Counted from the first letter of the stretch, positions 34,820-46,509 are shown. The stretch is DNA of 64,000 nt from Paraburkholderia youngii (GCF_013366925.1 NZ_JAALDK010000001.1:3279165-3343164), one strand, 5' to 3'. The notes: generated by a model from the sequence alone, not told the origin. Numbers and translations are program-made.

Positions 34820-35410
34820 ATGTGGGTGGTCAAGATCGGAGGCAGCCTGAGTCACGACCCGGCACTGCGCCACTGGCTCAGCGAGCTATGCGAAGTCGGC
34901 GGCGGACGCGTGGTGATCGTGCCCGGCGGCGGCGATTTCGCGGACAAGGTGCGCCAGTACCAGGGCGAATGGAACTTCGACGATCTGGCCGCGCACAACA
35001 TGTGTCTGCTCGCGATGACGCAATACGCGCTGCTGATGCAAGGTGTGTCGCCCGAACTGGTGATCGCGTCGAGCGAGGCGAAGATTCGCCGCACGTTGCG
35101 CGACGGCCACGTCGCCGTGTGGGTGCCCACCGCGCTGATGCGCGACACGCCCGACGCGATGAGCAACTGGGACACGACCTCCGACAGCCTTGCCGCCTGG
35201 CTTTCGACGATGCTCAACGCCGAGCGGCTGATCGTCGTCAAATCCTGTCCGATCGCCGCCGACGATCCACTCGAAATGCTGGCCGCGTCGGGCGTAGTCG
35301 ACCGCAAGTTCGTCGACTACGTGACGGATGCGAACTATGTGGTCGAACTGCTCGACAAAAGCAACGTCGCGCTGATGCGCGACCGTTTGCTGAACATTCC
35401 GGTGATGTGA
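34820..35410 (+). CDS. Amino-acid-kinase-family protein, MfnE-like
   Basis: 196 residues from the ATG at 34820 (GAGG 9 nt upstream). N-terminus MWVVKIGGSLSHDP and 'GGRVVIVPGGGDFADKVRQY' are the phosphate-binding loops of amino-acid kinases; 'DTTSDSLAAWLSTMLNAE' and 'LIVVKSCPI' complete the fold. Archaeal MfnE phosphorylates aminomethylfuran phosphate to its diphosphate. The protein is short, as expected for this subgroup. About 160 bp of gene-free sequence separate it from the previous gene. Confidence 0.82.
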   Translation: MWVVKIGGSLSHDPALRHWLSELCEVGGGRVVIVPGGGDFADKVRQYQGEWNFDDLAAHNMCLLAMTQYALLMQGVSPELVIASSEAKIRRTLRDGHVAVWVPTALMRDTPDAMSNWDTTSDSLAAWLSTMLNAERLIVVKSCPIAADDPLEMLAASGVVDRKFVDYVTDANYVVELLDKSNVALMRDRLLNIPVM

Positions 35411-35417
35411 GCGGTGG

Positions 35418-36161
35418 CTATAGCCGCGTCGCGCTCGTCGAGCCCGGCAGCGGCGCACCGCCATCGACGCGGATTTCGCCAGCCGGCCGATGCAACGCGC
35501 TCGCCCATTGCGCGACGCGCTCGGGATCGAGCCGCGAGCGGCGCCCGTCGGCGCACAGCGCGGTGCGAAAACCGGCCACGTCGGGCGCCAGCGCGCGGAT
35601 CTGCGGCAGTTGCGCCCAGCCGAGCGCACCGGCGATGCCCACCATCGAGCCGCGCTGACGCGCGAGCCGCAACCAGCGTGCGAGCGAGTCGACATCGACG
35701 TGATCGAACAGCGTGCCGCCGTCCTTGCTCGCGGTATCGAACATCAGGCCGGCAAAGCCGAGCGCCGCGGTGTGGCTGACGAGGTCGTCGTCCATGCCGC
35801 CGTCGCACAGCAGCACCGGCACGACAGTGGCCGGCAGATTCGCGAGCTGCTCGATGCAGCGCCGCGCGGCTGGTCCGCGCGCGACCCCGACCTTCACATA
35901 GTCGACGCCGGCGTCGCTGACGTCGATCACGCGCGTGGCGATCTCGTCGAACGCATCCGCCGGCACGTCGCCGATCGCCGCGCTGATCGGCTTGACCGGA
36001 TAGCGCGCCCGCAGCTGTCGCGCGATGTTCGTAATGGCGCCGACCGACAGGCCGCCGAGCGCGCCGTCGTTCGGTTCTTTCAGGTCGATCAGCTCGGCGC
36101 CGGCGCGTGCGGCATCGAATGCTTCCTCATCCGAGCGGACGCTCGCAAGCAATGCGGTCAT
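35418..36161 (-). CDS. mfnB: (5-formylfuran-3-yl)methyl phosphate synthase
   Basis: 247 residues, family formerly DUF556. Key segments: 'MTALLASVRSDEEAFDAARA', 'AELIDLKEPNDGALGGL', 'PISAAIGDVPAD', 'VDYVKVGVARGP', 'GLMFDTASKDGGTLFDHVD' and 'SMVGIAGALGWAQLPQ'. Archaeal MfnB condenses two glyceraldehyde-3-phosphate molecules into the furan precursor of methanofuran, using Lys residues of a TIM barrel. GGAG lies 7 nt before the ATG. It converges with the mfnE-like gene (7-bp gap) and follows DUF447 and pqqA on the minus strand. Confidence 0.92.
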   Translation of the reverse strand: MTALLASVRSDEEAFDAARAGAELIDLKEPNDGALGGLSVGAITNIARQLRARYPVKPISAAIGDVPADAFDEIATRVIDVSDAGVDYVKVGVARGPAARRCIEQLANLPATVVPVLLCDGGMDDDLVSHTAALGFAGLMFDTASKDGGTLFDHVDVDSLARWLRLARQRGSMVGIAGALGWAQLPQIRALAPDVAGFRTALCADGRRSRLDPERVAQWASALHRPAGEIRVDGGAPLPGSTSATRL

Positions 36162-36202
36162 CGGGATTCTCCGCGGCAAACGGGTTGAGGGTCTAACAGA
36201 CC

Positions 36203-36802
36203 CTAATGATGGGCGGAAGCGGCGGCGTGATTGGCCTCCCCTTTCAGATTCGCGCGGTATCGCGCGACCGCGGCGACGAGCCAGCCCCATGCGGTGCGCT
36301 CGTTGTCGCCGGCGGTTTTGTCGATCGCGATCTGCAGATAGGCCATTTCGCGATCGACCTTGTCGGCCGGCAGCATGAAAAGCCGGCTTACCAGAATCGC
36401 GCCTTCCACGACCGCCGACTGCGCGCGATTGAAGCCCGCGAACGGCGCGTGGTTTTCGCGGTGCACGCATTTCATCACCAGTACCGGGCGCTCTTTGTCG
36501 TCTTGCAGTTCGTCGAGTTCGAGTTCGGCGTGGGCCAGCGATTCGGCCAGCCGCACGCTCGCGACACGGCTTGCGGCCACGGTCGGCCAATCGGTCGCGC
36601 AGTGCGTGACGCAGCCCGCGAAGATGCGCACGTCGGTCGTGAAATTCAGCACGGCCGCGCGCGTCGCGACGATGTTGTCGAGCGTAACCGACGGTCGGAA
36701 AGGCGCAAGGATGATGCGCTCACCCTCGTAGCGCGCGCCCATCGGCGCGATATGAGGACGGCCATCGCACGCTGCCGTGGTGACGATCGTTTCGTGGATC
36801 AT
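36203..36802 (-). CDS. DUF447 family protein
   Basis: 199 residues: 'MIHETIVTTAACDGRPHIAP', 'GERIILAPFRPSVTLDNI', 'RAAVLNFTTDVRIFAGCVT', 'ENHAPFAGFNRAQSAVVEGA', 'MAYLQIAIDKTAGDNER'. This is the DUF447 family, with a flavin-reductase-like split-barrel look, seen with H4MPT and methanofuran genes in archaea and methylotrophs. Function unknown. Lies between pqqA (105 bp upstream) and mfnB (41 bp downstream), probably one transcript. Confidence 0.85.
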   Translation of the reverse strand: MIHETIVTTAACDGRPHIAPMGARYEGERIILAPFRPSVTLDNIVATRAAVLNFTTDVRIFAGCVTHCATDWPTVAASRVASVRLAESLAHAELELDELQDDKERPVLVMKCVHRENHAPFAGFNRAQSAVVEGAILVSRLFMLPADKVDREMAYLQIAIDKTAGDNERTAWGWLVAAVARYRANLKGEANHAAASAHH

Positions 36803-36907
36803 GGTTGGGAACGTTTGTCCCGACAGCGCCGGAAGGCCGGCCGTCAGCAGAGGTCAAACACAAACGGGAACCGCAAAGGGGCCGCGGCGTGCGGCCCGGT
36901 TGCGGGC

Positions 36908-36982
36908 TTAACGCGTAGCGACATACATCACGATTTCAAAACCGAGGCGTACGTCGGTGTAGCTCGGAGTCGTCCATTGCAT
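36908..36982 (-). CDS. pqqA: PqqA precursor peptide (24 residues)
   Basis: A 24-codon ORF with [10 protein letters not shown] at the N-terminus and the conserved 'RLGFEIVMY' core: Glu16 and Tyr20 in E-x3-Y spacing are the residues crosslinked to form PQQ. A strong GGAGGA ribosome-binding site lies 7 nt before the ATG. It is a textbook PqqA but lies about 12 kb from pqqB, with plus-strand genes in between, and heads the DUF447-mfnB unit instead. No other pqqA was found by eye in the window. Confidence 0.95.
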   Translation of the reverse strand: MQWTTPSYTDVRLGFEIVMYVATR

Positions 36983-38982
<2,000 letters not shown>

Positions 38983-39028
38983 GAGAGCCGAGCTTTACCC
39001 GCCAGCGCTTCACGAGCGCATCCGCAAC

Positions 39029-39046
39029 GTGGTGCTACGGCACCGC
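39029..39046 (+). other. UACG-tetraloop RNA hairpin between cbbL and cbbS
   Basis: GTGGTGC (39029-39035), loop TACG, GCACCGC (39040-39046): 7-bp stem with one G-U pair closed by a C(UACG)G tetraloop, a very stable RNA fold. It lies in the 117-nt gap between large and small subunit genes with no T-run, so more likely an mRNA stability or processing element than a terminator. Confidence 0.5.
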
Positions 39047-39099
39047 GCGGGGCACCGTTGACGCCGTTCTGAACGCGACATCCATCAACGAGGTTCGTC

Positions 39100-39528
39100 A
39101 TGCGTATTACTCAAGGAACGTTTTCTTTTCTGCCCGAACTGACCGACGAGGAAATCGGCCTGCAAATCGACTACGCGCTGCGCCAGGGCTGGGCCTGTTC
39201 GGTCGAATTCACCGACGACCCGCATCCGCGCAACACGTACTGGGAAATGTGGGGCCTGCCGATGTTCGACCTGCACGACGCGGCAGGCGTCTTGCAGGAG
39301 GTCCGGGCCTGTCGCGAGGCGCGGCCGCAGCACTACATCAAGGTCAACGCCTTCGATTCGGAGCGTACCTTCGAGACGATGCGCCTGTCGTTCATCGTCA
39401 ACCGCCCGGACGTGGAGCCGGGCTTCCGTCTGTCGCGCCAGGACGCGCAGGGGCGCACGCAGCGCTACAGCATGACGGGCTATGCGACCGACCGGCCGGC
39501 GGGCGAGCGCTACGGCTCAACGGGCTGA
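39100..39528 (+). CDS. cbbS: RuBisCO small subunit
   Basis: 142 residues: '[19 protein letters not shown]', '[20 protein letters not shown]', '[20 protein letters not shown]', '[20 protein letters not shown]' and a red-type C-terminal extension '[19 protein letters not shown]' that forms the extra beta hairpin. Pairs with CbbL as L8S8. Lies 117 nt after cbbL. Confidence 0.97.
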   Translation: MRITQGTFSFLPELTDEEIGLQIDYALRQGWACSVEFTDDPHPRNTYWEMWGLPMFDLHDAAGVLQEVRACREARPQHYIKVNAFDSERTFETMRLSFIVNRPDVEPGFRLSRQDAQGRTQRYSMTGYATDRPAGERYGSTG

Positions 39529-39587
39529 GCCGCTGATCGAGCACGAGGGTGCAAGACAGGCACACGACAAACGCGCAAGGAGGAGCA

Positions 39588-40583
39588 ATGACTGACGCCG
39601 CCATCGTGGACGCACTGCCCGCGTCCACCGCGCACAGCGACGACGCCACGCCCCACATCGACCTCGCGGCGCTGTACCGCGACTCGGGCATCGGCGACGT
39701 GCTCGGCGAACTCGAACGCGATCTGGTCGGGCTCGCACCCGTGAAGACGCGCATTCGCGAAGTCGCCGCGCATCTGCTGGTCGAACGCGCACGGGCTTCG
39801 CTGGGTCTCGCGGGCAGCGCGCCGACCTTGCATATGTGCTTCTCCGGCAACCCCGGCACCGGCAAGACGACGGTCGCGCTGCGCATGGCCGAGGTGCTGC
39901 ACCGGCTCGGCTACATCCGCCGCAATCATCTGGTGTCGGTCACGCGCGACGATCTGGTCGGCCAGTACATCGGTCACACCGCGCCGAAAACGCGCGATGT
40001 GCTGAAGCGCGCGATGGGCGGCGTGCTGTTCATCGACGAAGCGTACTACCTGTATCGTCCGGAGAACGAGCGCGATTACGGGCAGGAAGCGATCGAAATC
40101 CTGCTGCAGACGATGGAGAACCAGCGCAGCGACCTGGTCGTGATTCTGGCCGGCTACGCGTCGCGGATGGAAGTGTTCTTCGAGAGCAATCCGGGTTTCC
40201 GCTCGCGCATTGCGCATCACATCACGTTTCCCGATTACGAGGAAACCGAACTGCTCGAAATCGCCGAGCGGATGCTCGACACCATGCATTACCGCTTCGA
40301 TGCCGCGTCGCGCCGCGCGTTCGCCGACTATCTGGCGCGCCGCATCCGGCAACCGAATTTCGCCAACGCGCGCTCTGTGCGCAATGCGCTCGACCGCGCG
40401 CGGCTGCGCCAGGCGAACCGCCTGTTCGCGAGCGCGTTGCAGGGCGGCGAGCCGATCGATGCCGCCGCGCTGACGCTGATCGACTCCGCCGACGTGCGCG
40501 CGAGCCGCGTATTCGACGAGCCAATGCAGCCGTCCTCGCCACCGCCTTCCACCGCGCGCGCCGTCACGGCGCCGCCGGGCTGA
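39588..40583 (+). CDS. cbbX: CbbX, AAA+ activase of red-type RuBisCO
   Basis: 331 residues from the ATG at 39588, with a perfect AAGGAGGAG just upstream. Walker A '[17 protein letters not shown]', pore-loop region '[14 protein letters not shown]', Walker B '[12 protein letters not shown]', sensor '[10 protein letters not shown]' and Arg-finger region '[12 protein letters not shown]'. CbbX pulls the CbbL C-terminus to release inhibitory sugar phosphates. The C-terminal tail is Ser/Pro-rich. Confidence 0.95.
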   Translation: MTDAAIVDALPASTAHSDDATPHIDLAALYRDSGIGDVLGELERDLVGLAPVKTRIREVAAHLLVERARASLGLAGSAPTLHMCFSGNPGTGKTTVALRMAEVLHRLGYIRRNHLVSVTRDDLVGQYIGHTAPKTRDVLKRAMGGVLFIDEAYYLYRPENERDYGQEAIEILLQTMENQRSDLVVILAGYASRMEVFFESNPGFRSRIAHHITFPDYEETELLEIAERMLDTMHYRFDAASRRAFADYLARRIRQPNFANARSVRNALDRARLRQANRLFASALQGGEPIDAAALTLIDSADVRASRVFDEPMQPSSPPPSTARAVTAPPG

Positions 40584-40610
40584 ATCACGACACCATCGAA
40601 GGAGAACGCC

Positions 40611-41714
40611 ATGCAGGACGGACGCACGACACTTTCGAAGTTCCTGATCGACACGCTCGATCGCCCGCCGTGTACGGACGACACGCGGGACACGGCGGGA
40701 CTCTCCGCGCTGCTCATCGACGTAGCGGCCGCCATCAAATCGATCTCGGCGATGCTGACCAAGGGAGCGCTAGGCGGCAACTACGGTTCCGCGCAAACGC
40801 TCAACACGCACGGCGAGGAGCAGAAGAAGCTCGACGTCTCCACCAACGAGATTTTCGTGCAGCAATGCGAGTGGGACGGATTGCTGGCCGCGATGGTGTC
40901 CGAGGAAATGGAGCACGTGTACCCGATTCCTCCGGAGTATCCGCGTGGCGAGTATCTGCTTGCGTTCGATCCGCTCGACGGCTCGTCGAATATCGACATC
41001 AACGGCGTGGTCGGCTCGATCTTCTCGGTGCTGCGCACGCGCGACCCGGCGGAGGATGCAAGCAGCGAAGCCGCGTTCCTGCGGCCGGGCTGCGAACAGG
41101 TGGCGGCCGGCTATGCCGTGTATGGACCCTCGACGATGCTGGTGCTGTCGGTCGGCAACGGCACGCATGGCTTCACGCTGGAGCGCGACATCGGCAACTT
41201 CGTGCTCACGCATTCGAACATCCGGATTCCGGAAGAGACCGGCGAGTTCGCGATCAACGCATCGAACGAGCGCTTCTGGGAACCGCCCGTGCGCCGCTAC
41301 GTGCAGGAGTGCAAGGACGGCCGCAGCGGCTGCCGCGCGCGCGACTTCAACATGCGCTGGATCGCGTCGATGGTCGCGGAAGTGCATCGCATCCTGATGC
41401 GCGGCGGCGTGTTCATGTATCCGCGCGACTCGAAAACGCCGGCGATGGAAGGGCGCCTGCGCCTGCTCTACGAGGCGAACCCGATGAGCTTTCTGGTCGA
41501 GCAGGCGGGCGGCCTCGCGACCACCGGACGCGAGCGCATTCTCGAGCTCGCGCCGCGCGCGCTGCATGTCCGCGTGCCGGTGATCCTCGGCTCGAAGGTC
41601 GAGGTGGAGCGCATTGCGCGCTATCACGGCGAATACGACCGCGGCGAGGACAAGCCGTTCTCGTCGCCGCTGTTCGGCACGCGCTCGCTGTTCCTGCCGG
41701 ATTTCACGGCGTGA
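40611..41714 (+). CDS. cbbF: Fructose-1,6-bisphosphatase class I
   Basis: 367 residues. Metal-binding loops '[10 protein letters not shown]' and '[16 protein letters not shown]', then 'GSIFSVLR', '[20 protein letters not shown]', '[20 protein letters not shown]' and '[14 protein letters not shown]'. Catalyses fructose-1,6-bisphosphate to fructose-6-phosphate in the Calvin cycle and possibly the sedoheptulose reaction. Starts 27 bp after cbbX with GGAG upstream. Confidence 0.95.
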   Translation: MQDGRTTLSKFLIDTLDRPPCTDDTRDTAGLSALLIDVAAAIKSISAMLTKGALGGNYGSAQTLNTHGEEQKKLDVSTNEIFVQQCEWDGLLAAMVSEEMEHVYPIPPEYPRGEYLLAFDPLDGSSNIDINGVVGSIFSVLRTRDPAEDASSEAAFLRPGCEQVAAGYAVYGPSTMLVLSVGNGTHGFTLERDIGNFVLTHSNIRIPEETGEFAINASNERFWEPPVRRYVQECKDGRSGCRARDFNMRWIASMVAEVHRILMRGGVFMYPRDSKTPAMEGRLRLLYEANPMSFLVEQAGGLATTGRERILELAPRALHVRVPVILGSKVEVERIARYHGEYDRGEDKPFSSPLFGTRSLFLPDFTA

Positions 41715-41780
41715 TCGGCGACTGAGCGCACAGACGTACAGCGCACGGCACCAGAAACACAGTCATCCGGAGACAAGCGC

Positions 41781-42653
41781 ATGTCAGTCAAACATCCGAT
41801 CATCGCGGTGACCGGCTCGAGCGGCGCGGGCACCACCACCGTCATGAAGAGTTTCACGCATATCTTCAGACGCGAGCACATCAATGCGCAGATCGTCGAA
41901 GGCGACGCGTTCCATCGCTACGACCGCAACGGCATGCGCGCGGCGATGCAGGAGCGCGAACGCGACGGCGTGCCGAATTTCAGCCACTTCGGGCCGGAAG
42001 CAAATCTGCTCGAAGAACTCGAAACCCTGTTCACGCGCTACGGCGAAAACGGCAGCGGGCAGTTTCGCCACTACGTGCACGACGCGGCCGAAGCGCAGTT
42101 GTACAAGCAGGACGGCGGCACCTTCACGCCGTGGGAGGACGTCGCGGCCAATACCGACCTGATGTTCTACGAAGGGCTGCATGGCGCGGCGGTGACCGAC
42201 AAGGTCAACATCGCGCGACATGCGGATCTGCTGATCGGCGTGGTGCCGATCATCAATCTCGAATGGATCCAGAAGCTGCACCGCGATCAGACGATGCGCG
42301 GCTACACGCACGAAGCGGTGGTGGACACGATCCTGCGTCGTATGCCCGACTACGTGAACTACATCTGCCCGCAGTTCTCGCGCACGCATGTGAACTTCCA
42401 GCGCGTGCCGACCGTGGACACGTCGAATCCGTTCACCGCCCGCGAGATCCCGCAGCCCGACGAGAGCTTCGTCGTTATCCGCTTCGCGCGGCCGAAAGGC
42501 ATCGACTTCCAGTATCTGCTGACGATGCTGCACGACTCGTTCATGTCGCGCCCGAACGTGATCGTCGTGCCGGGCGGCAAGATGGGACTCGCGATGCAGC
42601 TGATCTTCACGCCGATGATTCTGCAACTGATCGATCGACGCTCGCGCGCCTGA
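41781..42653 (+). CDS. cbbP: Phosphoribulokinase
   Basis: 290 residues of the octameric proteobacterial type. P-loop 'GSSGAGTTTVMKSF', 'EGDAFHRYDRNGMRAAMQER', 'DLMFYEGLHGAAV', 'LLIGVVPIINLEWIQKLHRD' and a C-terminal 'VVPGGKMGLAMQLIFTPMI'. Makes ribulose-1,5-bisphosphate from ribulose-5-phosphate and ATP. Together with RuBisCO it defines a functional Calvin cycle. Confidence 0.96.
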   Translation: MSVKHPIIAVTGSSGAGTTTVMKSFTHIFRREHINAQIVEGDAFHRYDRNGMRAAMQERERDGVPNFSHFGPEANLLEELETLFTRYGENGSGQFRHYVHDAAEAQLYKQDGGTFTPWEDVAANTDLMFYEGLHGAAVTDKVNIARHADLLIGVVPIINLEWIQKLHRDQTMRGYTHEAVVDTILRRMPDYVNYICPQFSRTHVNFQRVPTVDTSNPFTAREIPQPDESFVVIRFARPKGIDFQYLLTMLHDSFMSRPNVIVVPGGKMGLAMQLIFTPMILQLIDRRSRA

Positions 42654-42746
42654 CGTTTTCGAAGCGCACCCGACGCGGCGCGTCGCGGACGGTGCGCGTT
42701 GAGCACGCCGCTCGACAAGATTTCATTTCATATCGAGGAGCACGCA

Positions 42747-43784
42747 ATGGCCTTCATCACCCTGCGGCAACTGCTGGATCACGCGGCCGAACACGACTAC
42801 GGCGTGCCCGCGTTCAACGTCAACAACATGGAGCAGATTCACGCGATCATGCGCGCGGCCGAGGCGACCGATAGCCCGGTGATCCTGCAGGCGTCGGCCG
42901 GCGCCCGCAAGTACGCGGGCGAACCGTATCTGCGCCATCTGGTGCTCGCCGCGCTCGAGGCGCACCCGGACATTCCGCTCGTGCTGCATCAGGATCACGG
43001 CGCGAGCCCGGCGGTGTGCCAGCAGGCGATCCGCTCGGGCTTCACGTCGGTGATGATGGACGGCTCGCTATTGCCCGACCAGAAAACGCCGGCCGCGTAT
43101 GACTACAACGTCGAGGTGAGCCGCCGCGTGGTGGACGCCGCGCATGCGGTCGGCGTGTCGGTGGAGGGTGAGTTGGGCTGTCTCGGCTCGCTCGAAACGG
43201 GCACCGCGGGTGAAGAGGACGGCGTCGGCGCAGAAGGCAAGCTGACGCGCGAGCACCTGCTGACCGACCCCGACGAAGCGCGGCGCTTCGTCGATGCGAC
43301 CGGCGTCGATGCACTGGCAATCGCGATCGGTACTTCGCACGGCGCGTACAAGTTCAGCCGCGAGCCGACCGGCGACATCCTCGCGATCGACCGGATCGCC
43401 TCCATTCATTCGCGGATTCCGGACACGCATCTGGTGATGCACGGTTCGTCGTCGGTGCCGCAGGAATGGCTCGCGGTGATCCGCGAGTACGGCGGCGAGA
43501 TTCCGACCACCTACGGCGTGCCCGTCGACGAAATCCGCCGCGGCATCGCGCACGGCGTGCGCAAGATCAATATCGACACCGACATCCGTCTCGCGATGAG
43601 CGGCGCGATGCGCAAGTCGCTCGCCAATGCGCGCTCGGAATTCGATCCGCGCGCGGCCCTGAAGGCGGCCACCGCCGCGGCTAGCGCGATCTGCATCGAG
43701 CGTTTCGAAGCGTTCGGTTGCGCGGGGCAGGCGGCGCGCATCAAGCCGCTGCCGCTCGACACGATGGCGAGCCGCTATCACTGA
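42747..43784 (+). CDS. cbbA: Class II fructose-bisphosphate aldolase
   Basis: 345 residues from the ATG at 42747 (GAGGAG 6 nt upstream). '[20 protein letters not shown]', 'FNVNNMEQI', zinc ligands in '[17 protein letters not shown]' and '[14 protein letters not shown]', '[13 protein letters not shown]', '[10 protein letters not shown]' and '[18 protein letters not shown]'. Condenses triose phosphates into fructose- or sedoheptulose-bisphosphate. Part of cbbLSXFPAE. cbbT, cbbG and cbbK are not in this operon. Confidence 0.95.
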   Translation: MAFITLRQLLDHAAEHDYGVPAFNVNNMEQIHAIMRAAEATDSPVILQASAGARKYAGEPYLRHLVLAALEAHPDIPLVLHQDHGASPAVCQQAIRSGFTSVMMDGSLLPDQKTPAAYDYNVEVSRRVVDAAHAVGVSVEGELGCLGSLETGTAGEEDGVGAEGKLTREHLLTDPDEARRFVDATGVDALAIAIGTSHGAYKFSREPTGDILAIDRIASIHSRIPDTHLVMHGSSSVPQEWLAVIREYGGEIPTTYGVPVDEIRRGIAHGVRKINIDTDIRLAMSGAMRKSLANARSEFDPRAALKAATAAASAICIERFEAFGCAGQAARIKPLPLDTMASRYH

Positions 43785-43806
43785 CGCCACTGGTACGGAG
43801 AACGCA

Positions 43807-44514
43807 ATGCGCGAATTCCTGATTGCTCCGTCGCTGCTGTCGGCGGATTTTGCCCGCCTCGCCGACGAGATTCGCGACGTGACGGCGGCCGGCGCGGACT
43901 GGATTCATCTGGACGTGATGGACAACCACTATGTGCCGAACCTGACCGTAGGGCCGCTCGTGTGCTCGGCGATCCGGCCGTACACGTCGCTGCCTTTCGA
44001 CGTGCATCTGATGACCACGCCCGTCGATCCGCTGGTGTCGGCGTTTGCCGAGGCCGGCGCGAACCTGATCAGCTTTCATCCGGAGGCGACGCTGCACGTG
44101 CATCGGACCATCGAACTGATCCGCTCGCACGGTGCGCGCGCCGGGCTCGCGTTGAATCCGGCCACGCCGCTCACGGTGCTCGATCATGTGCTGGAGATGC
44201 TCGACGTCGTGCTGGTGATGTCGGTGAATCCGGGCTTCGGCGGCCAGGCGTTCATTGCCGAAACGCTCGATAAGCTGCGGCTGCTGCGCGAGCGCGTCGA
44301 TACGACGATGCAGCGCACCGGCCGGCCGTTGCTGATCGAAGTGGACGGCGGCGTGAAGGTGTCGAACATCGCGCTTGTCGCCACGGCGGGCGCCGATGTG
44401 TTCGTCGCGGGATCGGCCGTGTTCGGCGCGAGCGATCGCGCGCAGGCGATTCGCGGCATGCGCGGCGAACTGGCTACCGTCGACGAACCCACGAGCGTGG
44501 CGGCCATGCAGTGA
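43807..44514 (+). CDS. cbbE: Ribulose-phosphate 3-epimerase
   Basis: 235 residues. 'IAPSLLSADFARLADEIRDV', 'WIHLDVMDNHYVPNLTVGPL', 'PFDVHLMTTPVDPL', 'VLVMSVNPGFGGQAFIAETL', 'LIEVDGGVKVSNI', 'VFVAGSAVFGA': complete TIM-barrel epimerase with its metal His and two catalytic Asp. Interconverts ribulose-5-phosphate and xylulose-5-phosphate. Last gene of the cbb operon; it converges with the pteroate-synthase-like gene only 13 bp away and I see no terminator between them. Confidence 0.94.
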   Translation: MREFLIAPSLLSADFARLADEIRDVTAAGADWIHLDVMDNHYVPNLTVGPLVCSAIRPYTSLPFDVHLMTTPVDPLVSAFAEAGANLISFHPEATLHVHRTIELIRSHGARAGLALNPATPLTVLDHVLEMLDVVLVMSVNPGFGGQAFIAETLDKLRLLRERVDTTMQRTGRPLLIEVDGGVKVSNIALVATAGADVFVAGSAVFGASDRAQAIRGMRGELATVDEPTSVAAMQ

Positions 44515-44527
44515 CGGCGCGGTGGGT

Positions 44528-45910
44528 TCAGCGCTTTTTCATCGTCTCGCCCGGCCCGCACCAGACGCTGAGGTCTTCTTCCGGCCGGTCGATCGCGCAG
44601 CCCCAGTCGAGCGGCTGGTCCTGATCGAAGCGCTTGCCGAGCCGCCACGCGATTTCCGCGCGTGCAAGCTGCACGCCCATATAGAACGCGTGGCCGCCGT
44701 CTGTTTCGAGGTTCAGCTGCGGGTACAGCGCGAACGGATCGTCGCCGCGTCGATGGCCGTCGCGGTTGTACACGTGAATGCCGTCGGCGCTGATCTGCAC
44801 GCGGAAATTCGGATCACGCACGGCGCGCGCGAATTCGTCGATTTCTTCGGCGCTGTACGGAAACGGCCGTTTCGCGTGGACCGTCGCGAGTTCGCTGCTG
44901 ATGCCCTTCGGCAGCACTTGCGCATCACGCGCCGCATGCATCACACGGCGCGCGATATCGGCTTCGCGCAGCGCGCGCCGCGCATGCAGACTCACCGACG
45001 TCGTCAGCACCGCGCTGACGCGCAATTCGGCCGCCATGCCGAGCAGCACGGCGTTGATGCCGCTCGTGTCGGCCTCGGTCAACTCGGTCACGTTGCCGAT
45101 GCCCATCATGATCGCGATGTCGGGATAGCGCTCGCGCAGGCGCACATAGCGCGCAATCGATGCGGCCAGCCCAAACGGAATCGGATCGAGAATCGAATCG
45201 GCGAGAAACGCGCGGCCGCGCGCGCTTAGCGCGTCGATCGCGGCGTCGAGCGAGGCGGCATCAGCGGGTTCGCGCGCGACGAGGATCGGCGTCGACGGCA
45301 CTTCATCGGCGATCCACAGCGTATCGACGTTCAGGCTCATCAGATAGTCGGCGCCCGCGCGGCCGCCGCGCAGCAGTTCCTCGTTGCGCATCGAATCGAC
45401 GCTGACGCGATAGCCTTCGGCCTTCAGGCGGCGCACCGCGTCTTCGAGATGCGGAAACGGCGTGTCCGGCAGACAGCCGATGTCGATCACGTCCGCGCCC
45501 TGGGCCGCATACTCGCGCGCCCTTGCGGCGATGCCGTCGAGGTCGAGCCGCGGCGCATCGACGACCTCCGCGAAAATCTCCGTGTCGTAGCGGCTCAGGT
45601 CGAACGGCTTCGCCTTGTGGCCGAAAAACTGCGGCAAGTCCTTGACCTCCTCGGGGCCGCGTTCGAACGGCACGCCGTAGTGCGCGCTCAGCGTGTCGAG
45701 ATCGCCGCGGCAGCGGCCCGGCACGATCACGCGCTGCGCGGCAAGCGGCGTGGGCACGCGGCGCTGGATCATGTCGGCGGTCATCAACGCGGCGACCTGC
45801 AGGCCGATGTCGCGCACCTCCCAACTGAACGGCGCCGGCGCCATGCCGTCGAGCACGCGCCGCAGGCTCGGTTCGGCAAGCCGGCCGGTCAGGAAGAGGA
45901 TGTGGTCCAT
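44528..45910 (-). CDS. Dihydropteroate-synthase-like protein (DUF6513 type)
   Basis: 460 residues from the ATG at 45910. N-terminal domain 'MDHILFLTGRLAEPSLRRVL', then a pteroate-synthase-like TIM barrel: 'AAQGADVIDIGCLPDTPFPH', 'YRVSVDSMRNEELLRGGRAG', 'ILDPIPFGLAASIARYVRLR', 'IAIMMGIGNVTELTEADTSG'. This two-domain family accompanies H4MPT genes in archaea and methylotrophs and probably performs the pteroate-type condensation in H4MPT synthesis (inference). The start overlaps the flavoprotein gene by 22 bp. Confidence 0.85.
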   Translation of the reverse strand: MDHILFLTGRLAEPSLRRVLDGMAPAPFSWEVRDIGLQVAALMTADMIQRRVPTPLAAQRVIVPGRCRGDLDTLSAHYGVPFERGPEEVKDLPQFFGHKAKPFDLSRYDTEIFAEVVDAPRLDLDGIAARAREYAAQGADVIDIGCLPDTPFPHLEDAVRRLKAEGYRVSVDSMRNEELLRGGRAGADYLMSLNVDTLWIADEVPSTPILVAREPADAASLDAAIDALSARGRAFLADSILDPIPFGLAASIARYVRLRERYPDIAIMMGIGNVTELTEADTSGINAVLLGMAAELRVSAVLTTSVSLHARRALREADIARRVMHAARDAQVLPKGISSELATVHAKRPFPYSAEEIDEFARAVRDPNFRVQISADGIHVYNRDGHRRGDDPFALYPQLNLETDGGHAFYMGVQLARAEIAWRLGKRFDQDQPLDWGCAIDRPEEDLSVWCGPGETMKKR

Positions 45911-46505
45911 GCGAGATCGAGGGTCGCGAGGCGTTGGGAGAGTGCCGCTTCGAGTTCGTCGAGCGAGCGCGCGAGCGTCGTGTATTCGAAACGTGCCAGA
46001 CGCTCGACGTTGTCGAGCTCGATCGCCCTTGGTCGCAGTTCGACCCATTCATCCGGGCTATGCGTGATCACGCTCGGTTCGGTGTCGCATGCAAAGACGA
46101 TGCCGGGGATGCATTGCTTGCCGGCCTGCGCGTACATGTTGGTCGGCAGCGTATCGGAGATGCCGTAAGCGCATTTGGCGACCGTGTTGCTGGTGGCCGG
46201 CGCGATCACGACCGTGTGATAGATGCCGTGATACAGCATGCCGACCGGCACGCCGCTCGCGCTGTTGTCGCGCAGCACGCGGAACTGTTCGCGCAGCTTG
46301 TCGAGCGGCCAGCCGTACAGCGGCAGCACTTCCTCGGCCGCCGCGGACAGAAACAGATCGACGCGCGGCAAGCGCCGCGCGAGCGCGATCGATTCTTCGA
46401 GCATATGACCGGAGCCGGTCACGCACCACGCGAAGCGCGCATCCGGCTTGAAGTCGGTGAGATCGCGGGCGGCCTTGGGCGCTGACTCGTTGGGGGACGA
46501 CTGGG

Positions 46506-46509
<4 letters not shown>
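45889..46509 (-). CDS. Archaeal-type flavoprotein (AfpA / dihydromethanopterin reductase-like)
   Basis: 206 residues. 'FAWCVTGSGHMLEESIALAR' is the FMN-binding loop of the flavoprotein (HFCD/Dfp) fold, followed by 'VDLFLSAAAEEVLPLYGW', 'VIAPATSNTVAKCAYGISDT' and 'MYAQAGKQCIPGIVFACDTE'. Related proteins in methylotrophs are AfpA and DmrB, which reduce dihydromethanopterin to H4MPT. The ATG at 46509 overlaps the stop of the sigma-54 activator (ATGA), so regulator, reductase and pteroate-synthase-like protein are one translational unit. Confidence 0.85.
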
